A stretch of DNA of 64,000 nt from Costus lasius (Eukaryota > Streptophyta > Magnoliopsida > Zingiberales > Costaceae): contig CM050450.1 of assembly GCA_027563935.2 (NCBI GenBank), positions 9,965,957 to 10,029,956 of the forward strand, in the 5' to 3' direction. This document shows, piece by piece, positions 12,700 through 22,279 of the stretch (the first letter of the stretch is position 1; the number at the start of each line of letters is the position of its first letter). Both the position numbers and the translations under genes were made by a program. The notes beneath the pieces were generated by a model. That model worked only from the letters and a program-made list of their open reading frames with translations. It searched no databases and was not told the origin of the DNA.

Positions 12700-12770
12700 G
12701 CGTCCGCGGGGATTCGAACCCGCGTCCAGCGTTCGTTTTCGACTCTGTCTAACCACCGAGCCGAGTTGCG
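12700..12770 (-). other. tRNA-like A-box/B-box module 2 inside the LTR
   Basis: Minus strand: GGCTCGGTGGTTAGAC (12747-12762) resembles a pol III A box, and GGGTTCGAATCC (12710-12721) matches the B box and T-loop consensus, with a GC-rich T-stem around it. The module lies about 130 bp from module 1 in the same orientation. A canonical cloverleaf with a closed acceptor stem is not evident. Confidence 0.5.
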
Positions 12771-14922
12771 ATTTTAATATAACATCGGATTTGATTTACT
12801 TGATTTAAATTTAAATTTCGAATTTGGGGACCGAGTCAACGCGTCATCTTCTTCGACTTTTGCGGCGATCGAGTCGCCGCCGCGTTCTCACCGTCTCGGA
12901 CGCGCTTTGCCTCTATATTAGAGGGCTTCTGCTCGACTCAAGGAGAATCAAAATCTAGCCTGTCTTCAAGCCTCAAAGCGCCGCCAGGAGGGAGAAATCC
13001 GAGCTTGAACTCGTCACCGGAGCTCGAGCGGCGCCGCCTCCTGTTCCAGTCTTCCAGCGTCTCTATCGACACGAGTTTTCTGTTCTGGGCTTCGATACAT
13101 CGTCGCAGTGAGGTATTCCTTCTTTCCTGCTGCTTTGGTGAAGTTCTGTTGGGCTTTGGTTGAGTTTTGAGTATCGACGGCGGCGGCACCATCGTCGATA
13201 CTTTCGTTTGTTTCGAGAGCTTCGACCGGGCGTCGAAGTCTCGCCGAAGTTCGTCGAGGAGCTTCGTTTCGTTGTTATAAGTCTTCTGGAGAAATTTGGA
13301 GTCGATCCGACCTTCGACGCACCCTCGCGAGTTCGCCGGCGCAAGCAGCGGACGCGAGTCCGGCAGCCTTGCACGGCGTTATCGGGCGACGCGATTCGAA
13401 TGGCTAGACGAGGTTCAATTTAGGGTTTGGCGGTTTATTTAGAAATAAACCGTCGGCTATGTTGAAATCGATTTAAACCGGTTCAATTGGATTGAGCGGT
13501 TCAATTCTGTTTTCGGGTCAGTTCTTGAATTCTGACCGGTTCGATCCTGATTCGGTCGAATCCGGGCCGGTTCAGGTAGCCGTTGGAAAGATAATGAAAT
13601 TTCCTATCCAATGGTAGTATGTATAGCTTTAGATGAGATTTATATTTTGTGTAATTTAAGTTAGAAGTCTCGGTTTAACTTGGTTCAGGGTGAATTTGAT
13701 CGGTTCAGTGCAATTCTGTCCGGTTCAGTGGGTTTTAGGTTCGGTTCATATGATCTGAGACTGGTTTTCTAGGTTTAGGGTTATGTTCTACATGTTGGTA
13801 GTTTTGGTTTTCAAATTAGAATGTTTAATGATAGAGTTCATGTACAAATTCATGTTACAGAGTGGTTGATCCAATAATCGGCTTGCATCGTGTGATAAAC
13901 TATTATTGGCTTTTCAAAAGGACTCAGAAATAACAGCGTTTGAGGTAGGAATCTTACCCTACTCCTTTTGTCACAGTATCAAGAACTTATAAGATTTGTC
14001 ACTTATTCCTTTGATTAGATATATGATGCATATATGATAGAATTGACTGACACTGATATCTAATTGCTTCATCTGCTTGATTTATTTCTGAATTCCTGTT
14101 GACCTCAATTATCTTGTTTATTTGGTCATATTCTGTTCTGTATGAATGGTTAACAAACCTGTTTTGAGATCTCAGATATATTGGCTTATGAGCATGGTTG
14201 AACAATTGTATATCTGTGATATTGACACATAAGTATGTGGAACCGTTATAAATCTGAGATGATAAAGTCGTGATATATTTTGACCGCTGACCTGGATGAT
14301 TTATTCTCCAGTGGCCTGTTTATCTGAGTTATAGTTCTGATTATATCAGACTATCTGAGATGCCGGTACGGCACCGCCAGTTGTCATGAGGACAATACTA
14401 CGGATGTCAGTGTTGGACGCAACACTCCGGGCTGTTGAGGACAGTCGTTCCATTGCATGAGCAACAGTGGAAACACTCTGAAAATGAGTGCGGCTCTTAA
14501 TTGAGATCTGTTGACCAGCTTGATGATTTGCACGACATTCTTATATTATTTGTATATTGTTGTTTCAGTCAGTGAATTATCTTGTTAATTGATTCCCTCA
14601 CCATGTTTGTTGATTCCTACTTAGCATTTTTGCTAACTCCCTTTGTTTCTCTTCCAGGTACAGAGTTAGCTTTTGGGATGGATAGAGTAGATAACAGATA
14701 CCAGCCCGAGTTGAGATAGTTGCCTTTTGTATTTTATTCAGTTGATAATTTGAATAGTTGTATTCAGATATTGTGTTATAAAACTGTAGATGTTAAATCT
14801 AGATTGTTTATTAAATAAAGGAGTTGTGATTTTTTTAGTTCTCTGGTTCCTATCAATATTGTCATCTCCCTGGGGAACCCTGAGCTAGGAATAGTCGGCT
14901 TCCGCCGGGGCGTGACAATTAT

Positions 14923-16189
14923 TGTTGCTAAACTCAATCGTTTCTGATCCTTCAGATAGTCATCCAATCCATAGCTTGAATTGAGGTGCTTCGGATGGCG
15001 GCAACCCTTTTCAACAGCACACGATTTGCCAGATCGCATGTAAGCCCACCCTGCCTCTTAGGTGTTCGATGAAATGTTGAGTGAGGTGGTGCAATCTTTT
15101 TTCACTTCTATACACTAAAGCATTGTGTGATAGCTATTCTTATATACAACCACATAAAAAAAAACGCACTTTTCTCAAATATTTATCTTTCTTTTTGAAA
15201 TTGTCACGAGTATCGAGCTTTGTTAAGCATGCCATACTAAAAGAGTATGTCAATATTCTGCTGACAATAGGATTGCGAAACTAGATTCTGGGGAGCAAAT
15301 GGAATACCTGTATCATGGATCAGCTTGTGAAGTGGGATGGCAGTGAAGGTATGACCAACATTCCATCAGCAGCACGGTGTTTAGATTTCATTTCTATGTT
15401 TTTTTCTCATTTGCATAAAGATGAGAGATCCTACTGACATACACCGGGTGATTGAAGCTTAGAATCAGGGAAATCTTAATAGTTGCAAAGTCTAGAACAG
15501 TGATACGCTTTGCTAATTTTAGCCTAGAAGGTACCTGAAAACTTGTAGCAGATCCATACCTTGATGTTCATTTACATCTGCAAATTTTCATCTTGTGATT
15601 GTAAGGATCAATTCTTAAATACTCCCTATTAAGGTGCCTCTGGATGTACTACCGACTATCATTGTGCTAGTTTCAGCCCAATCTGCTTCATCAGACAGGA
15701 ACTTTCACCATCATTCTTGTTGTCGACGCCTTGAAATTCCCAGATTGCTGCCCTCACCATTGTTGCCCAAAGGAAGCATCTTTTGAATGATGTTAGCAGT
15801 CACCCAAGGAGGTGCTCAAAACATGGAGCCCAGGTAAAGTAGGGAGAGCACTATGCACACTGTGAAGAGGTATTATTCTTCCACCCAATATGAGCAAGCT
15901 TTAGATTTGATTCTATTGATTAGGCCATGCCAACACTGGTTTGAAAATGACTTACCACCGAGATGGAACCCCAAATACTATTCATGCACTCACCAAGATC
16001 GAAACATTTAGATTTGTAGCAGTTGATTCTGAGTCCGGCATATCTCTCAGAGTAGTTCGACAAGGTCATTTAAGGTTTCATATTTTGCTCTTTATCAATT
16101 TTGTTGAAGAACAAATATCTTCTGGATATATCATAATTTGAGGAAGGCTTATCATCTCAAGACATTCCATGCTTCTGATGAGCTTGTTG
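14923..16189. other. Intergenic, no clear gene
   Basis: Directly after the LTR, a short ATG-led stretch (14995-15039; MAATLFNSTRFARSH) ends at a GTAAGC donor-like site and looks like the orphan first exon of a gene with a targeting-type N-terminus. I could not find convincing following exons. The remainder is unremarkable AT-rich DNA. It may include the degraded 3' part of the LINE described next. Confidence 0.3.
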
Positions 16190-17240
16190 TGATTGGCTAA
16201 CTAAAAGATCAATGACTAAGATGAATGGAGCAATCGGATCTCTGCCAGGTCCCTTTTTTGTATCTTAACCACTTGCCTTGTTCAGCATTGATGATTACTG
16301 CAAAGTAAGCAGATTGAAGATTGTTCTAATCTACCTTATCCAAGTCCTGCTGAAGCCTTGAATTTTTATGATATTGAGAATCATATTCAAATCCACACTG
16401 CCAAAGGCTTTGCTGAAATCTAGTTTTGTTTCCTCTAACTTCTTGTGTTACTGCCTATCTGATTCATTTTCCAGATCCACCTTTTCTCGGGTTGAAATCT
16501 CTACACTATGTGATCCATGGCTCTTTCCAGCAGCTAGTTATGAGATAGCTGAAGGAATTACTGCTTAACTAGTAGTTTTCCATTTTGAAAATAGTACTCT
16601 GAGTAGTTTTTATACAATAGGAGAAATGCAAGTAAGTTTTTGCTTACTGGTAGGTACTTCTGAGAGAGAAATTTCTTCAATGGTCAGAGCTCTGTCAAGT
16701 TTGAGAGAGCTGGCTGAGTTTGATTGTTGTACTAGGCGAATTTTATCTCTTTCAAAGGAATGATTGACTCTTTAGATAGTATTGATGAGATTTTCCGTTT
16801 GCAGATTTTTTTTGCAATTCTTCCCTTCATAATCAAATAAAGTAATGTTGAAACCAATTCCTATGATCTAGAGGTCTTGAGCAGTCTAATCAACATCTGA
16901 GATTTCATAGAAAACTCCTTTCACTTTGCGCAGGAGACCCATATATGTCAGGTAACATGGATGCTTTCACTTTTGACCTTTTACAGGTCCAGATCTCTGA
17001 TTGATACACCTAATCACGTGCCCACCCGCCAGACCACAAGTTTCCACCAAATTCTACCTGAACCTTCCATTGTCAATGAGAACTTTATAGTCCACAACAT
17101 CCCAGCTCATAAACAAAAGTCTCTTGAATGCACAGTATGCTTCCTCTAGTTTCCTCAATAGCTTTCATGAATAAATGTTTTCATGATGGGCCAATGCATA
17201 CCCCCCTAATGTTCCAAAAAATGGCCTTGAAATCAGATAA
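16190..17240 (-). mobile_element. Degenerate L1-type LINE ORF2 fragments
   Basis: Read on the minus strand, scattered in-frame islands match the L1 endonuclease/reverse transcriptase in the correct order. IFWNIRG (about 17201-17225) is the endonuclease start and CIQETF (about 17115-17135) its next motif. LDFSKAFGSVDLNMIL (about 16370-16425) is the RT catalytic-region block, and RDPIAPFILVIDLL (about 16205-16245) corresponds to the GDP-SPFLFVL block. Stops and frameshifts separate them. The endonuclease-to-RT distance is short compared with intact L1, so there is internal deletion. No poly-A end or target duplication was found. The element is dead. Confidence 0.75.
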
Positions 17241-18399
17241 CATGTTCATCCAATTCGTAGTTAGTAAGTTTTCATCAGTTGACTGCTCCTCAAATGGCTG
17301 TGCTTGATGAAATCCATCCTTTAACAGTGATTTAATATTTCCTTGCTAGGTCTGCTTGCCCCTTCTTTGTCCTCATCTTGAGATTAAGTGACAGTTTTAC
17401 CATGTAAATTTCCCTTCTCTTTTCTGGTGGACTTTTCGTTGATAGCTCTCACTACAATAGAGATGGAATTGTGATTAGGACTATTTATCCATCTTGAGCT
17501 TCTCCGACAGCTTAGATATTGTGTCAGAAACTATCAACATTGATGTTGAGCAGTAGTGCTGAGCTTCTATCCATTGCAGAGGATCAGGGGCTTCATTCTC
17601 CATTAGGGCACTAGCTGTTTGTATAGCCAATGCACAACTCCAATGTCTGTCCCAATGATATTTTGCCAGGCCTTGAAGCAAGTGATTGGTATGTGAGCCA
17701 TTTCGGCAAAGTTCAGCTTTTGAGTCAAAACATGAAAAGTCAGAAACATATATAGGATAAAATATGAGGTCAAATTGCCTAATTTTCAAGTTGGGTTTAG
17801 TTAAAGCTAATTATAATTTATGTTTCAAGTCAAGACAAGTCATTGTTAAGGTCAATTCAGGCTTAAACATAGTTTAGAAGAGTCTAATTTAGTTATGGTA
17901 ATTCAAACACTGTTCTAGTCACTCAAGATAAAATCTATGTTAAAATAGATATGAGTTAGATTTGTTCAGGTCAGATTCAATGAAACATTTGGCGTACCGA
18001 ATCTTGACTTCCAGAGGACGAAGTTTGACCATGAGATCGCAAGGGAAAAAGAGATATACAGCTAAATCTCAGCATTCAAAGAATCAGAGGGAAACAAAGG
18101 ATCAGAATAAGCTTTCAATGGATTTATTTAGTCCAAGGATTGCTTGTGTAGATGCATGATATTAATTTAGTTTCTCGTGTAATTTTACATTGTTATCTTT
18201 CAAAATGAACAGAGGAATAAAAAATAAACAGGAATTAGAATTGACATTGACGAATACCATATTCTGTGGCAAAAGCTCGTCAATCCAGCTGTGGGGAAAG
18301 CAGCGTGCCGCATGTGCAGGACGCCAAATCGACCTGCCACCAGCTAGCCACCACCATCACCGCCGTCCCCGCCACTTTCATTGCGTAATCCATCCATGG
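17241..18399. other. Intergenic, 3' flank of the SGNH gene
   Basis: AT-rich sequence without a recognisable gene; it may contain the 5' part of the LINE remnant. The ORF at 18190-19461 (+) overlaps the next gene antisense and is rejected. Confidence 0.45.
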
Positions 18400-20076
18400 C
18401 TAACTGTTGCAGATGGCGTTGAGAAGGACATGGGCCAGCATCAGATCCACAAAGTACTGGTGGCCCACTTCGCCGTCACGCCACCTCTCCTTCGCCGGCT
18501 TCCGGCCGTAGTGCACACCGTCGTTGCATCGGTTGTCGTAGTGCCAGGGGAAGGTCATGTCGAACTCGTCGATCACCCCGCCGGTCACCAGTCCCCTCTC
18601 CTTCAGCTTCTCCAGCAGAATACCATTAAAAGCCTCCATCTTGCTCGGGTTGAATGCCATGTCCCTCGCGTACCCGCCCGTTGCGATGGTCGTGCGGTAG
18701 AACAGCCTTGGCGGCGCTGCCCTTGCGTTTTCTGCGAGGTGCCTCGCTCTCCGCATCAGCTCCTCCCAGAATCCAGCGGCATACTCTGCGCCCTCCGCGA
18801 ACGCCCGCACGCTCCGCCAGTAGATGCCATCGTGCAGGCCGGAGTTGAGCACCATTGCGTCCGGTGCCCGCGGCCCGCGGAAGACCTCCCGCAGCTGCGC
18901 CCGGAATCCCTTGTTCCGGAGCGATTGCAGGCCGAGGTAGTTTTTGGAGTCGTTCCAGTGCCCGTTGAAGATGCTTGTGATCCGCATAGACTCCGAATCG
19001 TTATTTGGATTCGTAAAACTAGTGTCGAATCTGCGGGGAACCGCATCGATGTCAGCCCGCCCCAGGATGAAGTTGAGCAGGTTGCGGATGGTGTCGACGT
19101 GGTTGGAGTCGCCCCAGAAGAAGAGCCACTTGCCGCGGAGACATTCCCAGGCTGCTTCCTGCGTGAAGATCCTGAAGCTGCAATGCGCGGAGTAGACCCA
19201 GCCGTTGCTCTCCAGCGCGGCCAGTGGCCCGTCGCACCACGGCTCGGGGCAGCGCAGGCCCGGATCGAGGCACCGGTACCGGCCCTCTTCATCCACGCCG
19301 CAGCTCTCGTTCTTGGCGTGCCTCGTCCACCGTCCAGCCCACGCATCCTCCGCGAAATCGCACCCGCGGCACTGGTGCAGTGGCGGCAGCGATGCGTGAC
19401 CGCGGCGGAACCGGATGCGCGCCCGCAGCAGCTCACGCCGAAACTTGAAGCGTTCCGGTGAGAGCTTAAGCCCCTCGAAGCTGCGGAAGAGGAGCACGAC
19501 GGAGAGGTTGTACTCGCCGGGGAAATCAGGATGCACTTGGAGCCTGAAAGTGTAGGAACCATTGCCGTGGTCGATCACCGGCGGGCGCGACTTCCAGAAT
19601 GGCCCGGACAGGTCCATCTCGAAGTAGTCTCCGCCGAGGCAGCGCGAGATGCCGCCATCGCCCATCGCCGACATCGTGAACTCGTGCACATCCCCACAGG
19701 CGAGCTCATCTACGCCGATGTCAGGGGCCACAGCAATTGCGGTGGTGCGGGAGTCGCGGCAGGGCTCGCCGCCGGGTTCTAGCCACCGGGCGATGAGACT
19801 GGAGGTGAAATTAGCCACGTCAGGGGCGGAGATCCAGCTGCGGCGACTGTGAGCCAATCGAGGTGACGGCGAGGCCGTTAGGGCAGGCGGCGGGTAGGCG
19901 TTGGCGGAAGAGAAAATGCGAATGGCGACGAAGGGGAAGGCAGTGAGCTGAATGCATAAGGCGTCGACGGCCCAGAAGAGGAATGCGACGGCGAGGGCGG
20001 AAGTGAGGAGTTTGAGGAACGACCATCGGTGGTGAGCGGGGCCGCCACCGCCGCCGCCTTTGTCCTCGGAAGACAT
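18400..20076 (-). CDS. Type II membrane protein with NXPE/PC-esterase-like SGNH domain
   Basis: Single uninterrupted ORF of 558 aa, strongly GC-rich at third positions. The N-terminal tail is glycine-rich and cytosolic, then one membrane anchor follows (about residues 18-40), giving a Golgi-type II layout. The lumenal stem continues into a beta-rich segment (GSYTFRLQVHPDFPGEYNLS) resembling the Ig/filamin-like domain of NXPE proteins. A Cys-rich region leads into CLRGKWLFFWGDSNH with a GDS catalytic block (G322-D323-S324). The C-terminal CNDGVHYG gives the paired Asp519 and His522 of a DxxH motif. Together these are the Ser-Asp-His set of the PC-esterase/SGNH fold shared by NXPE, CASD1 and plant TBL acyltransferases. 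A role as a Golgi glycan O-acyltransferase or esterase is inferred from this. It lacks the DCxHWCLPG ending of true TBL proteins, so I do not call it TBL. Confidence 0.85.
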   Translation of the reverse strand: MSSEDKGGGGGGPAHHRWSFLKLLTSALAVAFLFWAVDALCIQLTAFPFVAIRIFSSANAYPPPALTASPSPRLAHSRRSWISAPDVANFTSSLIARWLEPGGEPCRDSRTTAIAVAPDIGVDELACGDVHEFTMSAMGDGGISRCLGGDYFEMDLSGPFWKSRPPVIDHGNGSYTFRLQVHPDFPGEYNLSVVLLFRSFEGLKLSPERFKFRRELLRARIRFRRGHASLPPLHQCRGCDFAEDAWAGRWTRHAKNESCGVDEEGRYRCLDPGLRCPEPWCDGPLAALESNGWVYSAHCSFRIFTQEAAWECLRGKWLFFWGDSNHVDTIRNLLNFILGRADIDAVPRRFDTSFTNPNNDSESMRITSIFNGHWNDSKNYLGLQSLRNKGFRAQLREVFRGPRAPDAMVLNSGLHDGIYWRSVRAFAEGAEYAAGFWEELMRRARHLAENARAAPPRLFYRTTIATGGYARDMAFNPSKMEAFNGILLEKLKERGLVTGGVIDEFDMTFPWHYDNRCNDGVHYGRKPAKERWRDGEVGHQYFVDLMLAHVLLNAICNS

Positions 20077-22279
20077 TCTCGAAGAGTGAGAAGGGGGACT
20101 CGGCTCACATTACTCGAGTTGGGCCGATGAAATCGCTCACGGGAGGCGAATGCCCAAAGCGAAGCGGCGACAGAACAGCAGTCACAGCAGGCGCATGCCT
20201 TTACCTTTTTTTTTTCTTTTAAATTTCCTTTGTATTGCTTGGAAACATCGTTCTCCCTTGCATGTTTGTTCTGTTGGTTTGTTTCTGTCGGCCGAGCTGA
20301 AAAAAACAAAGAAAAAAAATCTCCGATTGACAACTCAAAGGCACTCAATGCAATAATAAAATAAAGCCATCGATTCGGTGGAGAAAAGAGTGATGAGTGA
20401 ATTTATTGTTTTTGGATTCGGTGGCGCGTGTAATGATTTGACCACCGAAACTGGGCCGTGATGGATGGGGCAGCGTCGGGTTAAGTTGCGGCGGAACGTA
20501 ATAATACCTGTAAAATTTTAAAAATATATAGCTAATAAGAATAGTTTTGAAAGAAAAGACAAAATAGCAAATACTAGATCGGATAAAAACTAACACTTAA
20601 CTCAGACTGGAAACTATTAAGTTAAATGGGTTTTAGTTAGTTAGTATTGTGTTTGAGTCATAATCGGATCATAAGATGGCAGTGGTCGGATCCGTTTAAC
20701 CTATTCACAATAAAATTTAGAATGAGAAGAGAAATAGTGAGGAAGAAAATCGTTATCTAAAGAAAAAGGTAGAGGCCTCGACGGGAGGGAAGAGGCAGAT
20801 CACTCACTTATATTCTTTTTGGATCGATCTTGTTTCGATGACAAGGTCGGGAGAGAGAGGCTCCGAGCATTGTTTAAGAGGAGAAGCGTTGAAGAATTTC
20901 TTATGTAATTTTCACACGAAGAGAGTAAGCAGTCGCACACCGACTACGGAGAGGAGGCTCGTCACAAAGAGGGAGAAAGAGAACTCAAAATGGTATAATT
21001 TCTCAAAATAAATTTCATTAACAAAGTATTCCATCAATGCAATTTACAGTATTTATATATATATATATAATAAATTATATTTTGATTAATTATTAATTAT
21101 TTAAAAAATAATTTTTTAAATTTTTATTTCATTATAATATATATGAATGGCAAACTTTACATATTACTAAATTATTTTAAAATATTATAAAATTTTAAAC
21201 AATGTTGCTATAGTACTCGGATAGTTACAACTACATAATAATAGTTTACCTTTTACCGAACCCTACAGTTATTGCAATAGTTCAGAAATTATACTGAGCT
21301 TAAGGGTTTTTTTTTTAAAAAAAAGGCCTCTTGTTAACACATGTTTGAGTGTTATTTATAAAAAATAGAATTTACGCCCATTTGAAAAAAAAAACCAACG
21401 GTTTTACAATATTACAAAAGGTCCAAAAAAAATTAAATTACTACTCTTTTGCTGCGCGTCACTTACCCTAGGTTAGTAGTTTGTCCTTGTGCATGTTGAT
21501 TCACTTCTTGATGGTTCAAACGAGTATGATTATCCAAATATGCAAAATAGCTTGACATGGAGAGCTAGTAAGACTAGTTTGGCAAATTAGCCTAGTGTTA
21601 TAGTTGACTCAACAATATGATTTGGCTTCGTTTTGGCTTGTCCACTTAATTAAGCCTTGGTCTTTGAATCAAATTTCGCTAATTATGTCTGAGATAGAGG
21701 GTTAAATTTTTGTTGGATAATTCAAGTTACCAAAACTTAATGAAACTTGAGCCTGAAGGTGCTGACGTTCCAATTCTACGCTTTTGCATACATACAAGTT
21801 ACACAACATAATGAAACAAGAGTTTAAAGGGTTTGGCGGCACTAACCTCACCTCTTGCTTAGACAATGGAATTTTGAGAATATCACCTGAAATCAAAGGC
21901 TAAACAGGCAAGCATCAAGAAGAAAGTTTTCTGAGACAAGTAAATATTTTTAGGAGTACAGTTTTCATTTACAAATCTACAAAGATCTACAAAGAAATGA
22001 AGTGAACCACCACTAATTTAAAACAGAAGAAAAAAAAAGAAAGAAGTTAATGGACATACTGCAGACCTATATTACATATTGACTAAAAAATACATATTAG
22101 ACATTTGGAAATTTTAATTGTCTTGATATCCACTTCGAAACCGGCTAAGAAATATAGCAGGCTCCTGTAAGAGCATTCGTATTTTCACACTCTGCACTTG
22201 AAACGGCAGATAAAAAAAAGGGATGAATTGTTTCACCAGGATAACCATTGATCCACACCGTTGGATACAAAAAATTCTC
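20077..22279. other. Intergenic between the SGNH gene and the malectin-LRR gene
   Basis: This is the 5' flank of the SGNH gene and 3' flank of the malectin-LRR gene. It includes a pyrimidine-rich stretch near 20200, a (TA)n tract at about 21055-21069 and very AT-rich DNA at 21040-21460. No coding sequence or RNA gene recognised. Confidence 0.5.

Larger units (their letters stand above)
12459..14922 (+). mobile_element. Solo LTR, Ty3/gypsy type, with target-site duplication
   Basis: The element runs 12464-14917 (2454 bp), begins TGTTATAACC and ends GGGGCGTGACA. It is flanked by perfect 5-bp duplications ATTAT at 12459-12463 and 14918-14922. It has no gag-pol, primer-binding site or second LTR, so it is a solo LTR left by recombination. 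A GC-rich stretch after a near-palindromic TATA-like sequence (12910-12924) is a plausible promoter/R region. The length and the CGCCGGGGCGTGACA end resemble Del/Tekay-type elements; this assignment is from memory of the family. It shares a recognisable block (about 14407-14497) with the opposite-strand LTR at 57486-59498. Confidence 0.85.

Noticed and set aside
12572..12770. Functional tRNA genes
   Set aside because: B boxes are good, but no complete cloverleaf with paired acceptor ends could be drawn; described as tRNA-like only.
18190..19461. 423-aa plus-strand ORF
   Set aside because: Antisense shadow of the GC-rich single-exon SGNH gene; composition rich in His/Arg/Pro/Val with no domain.
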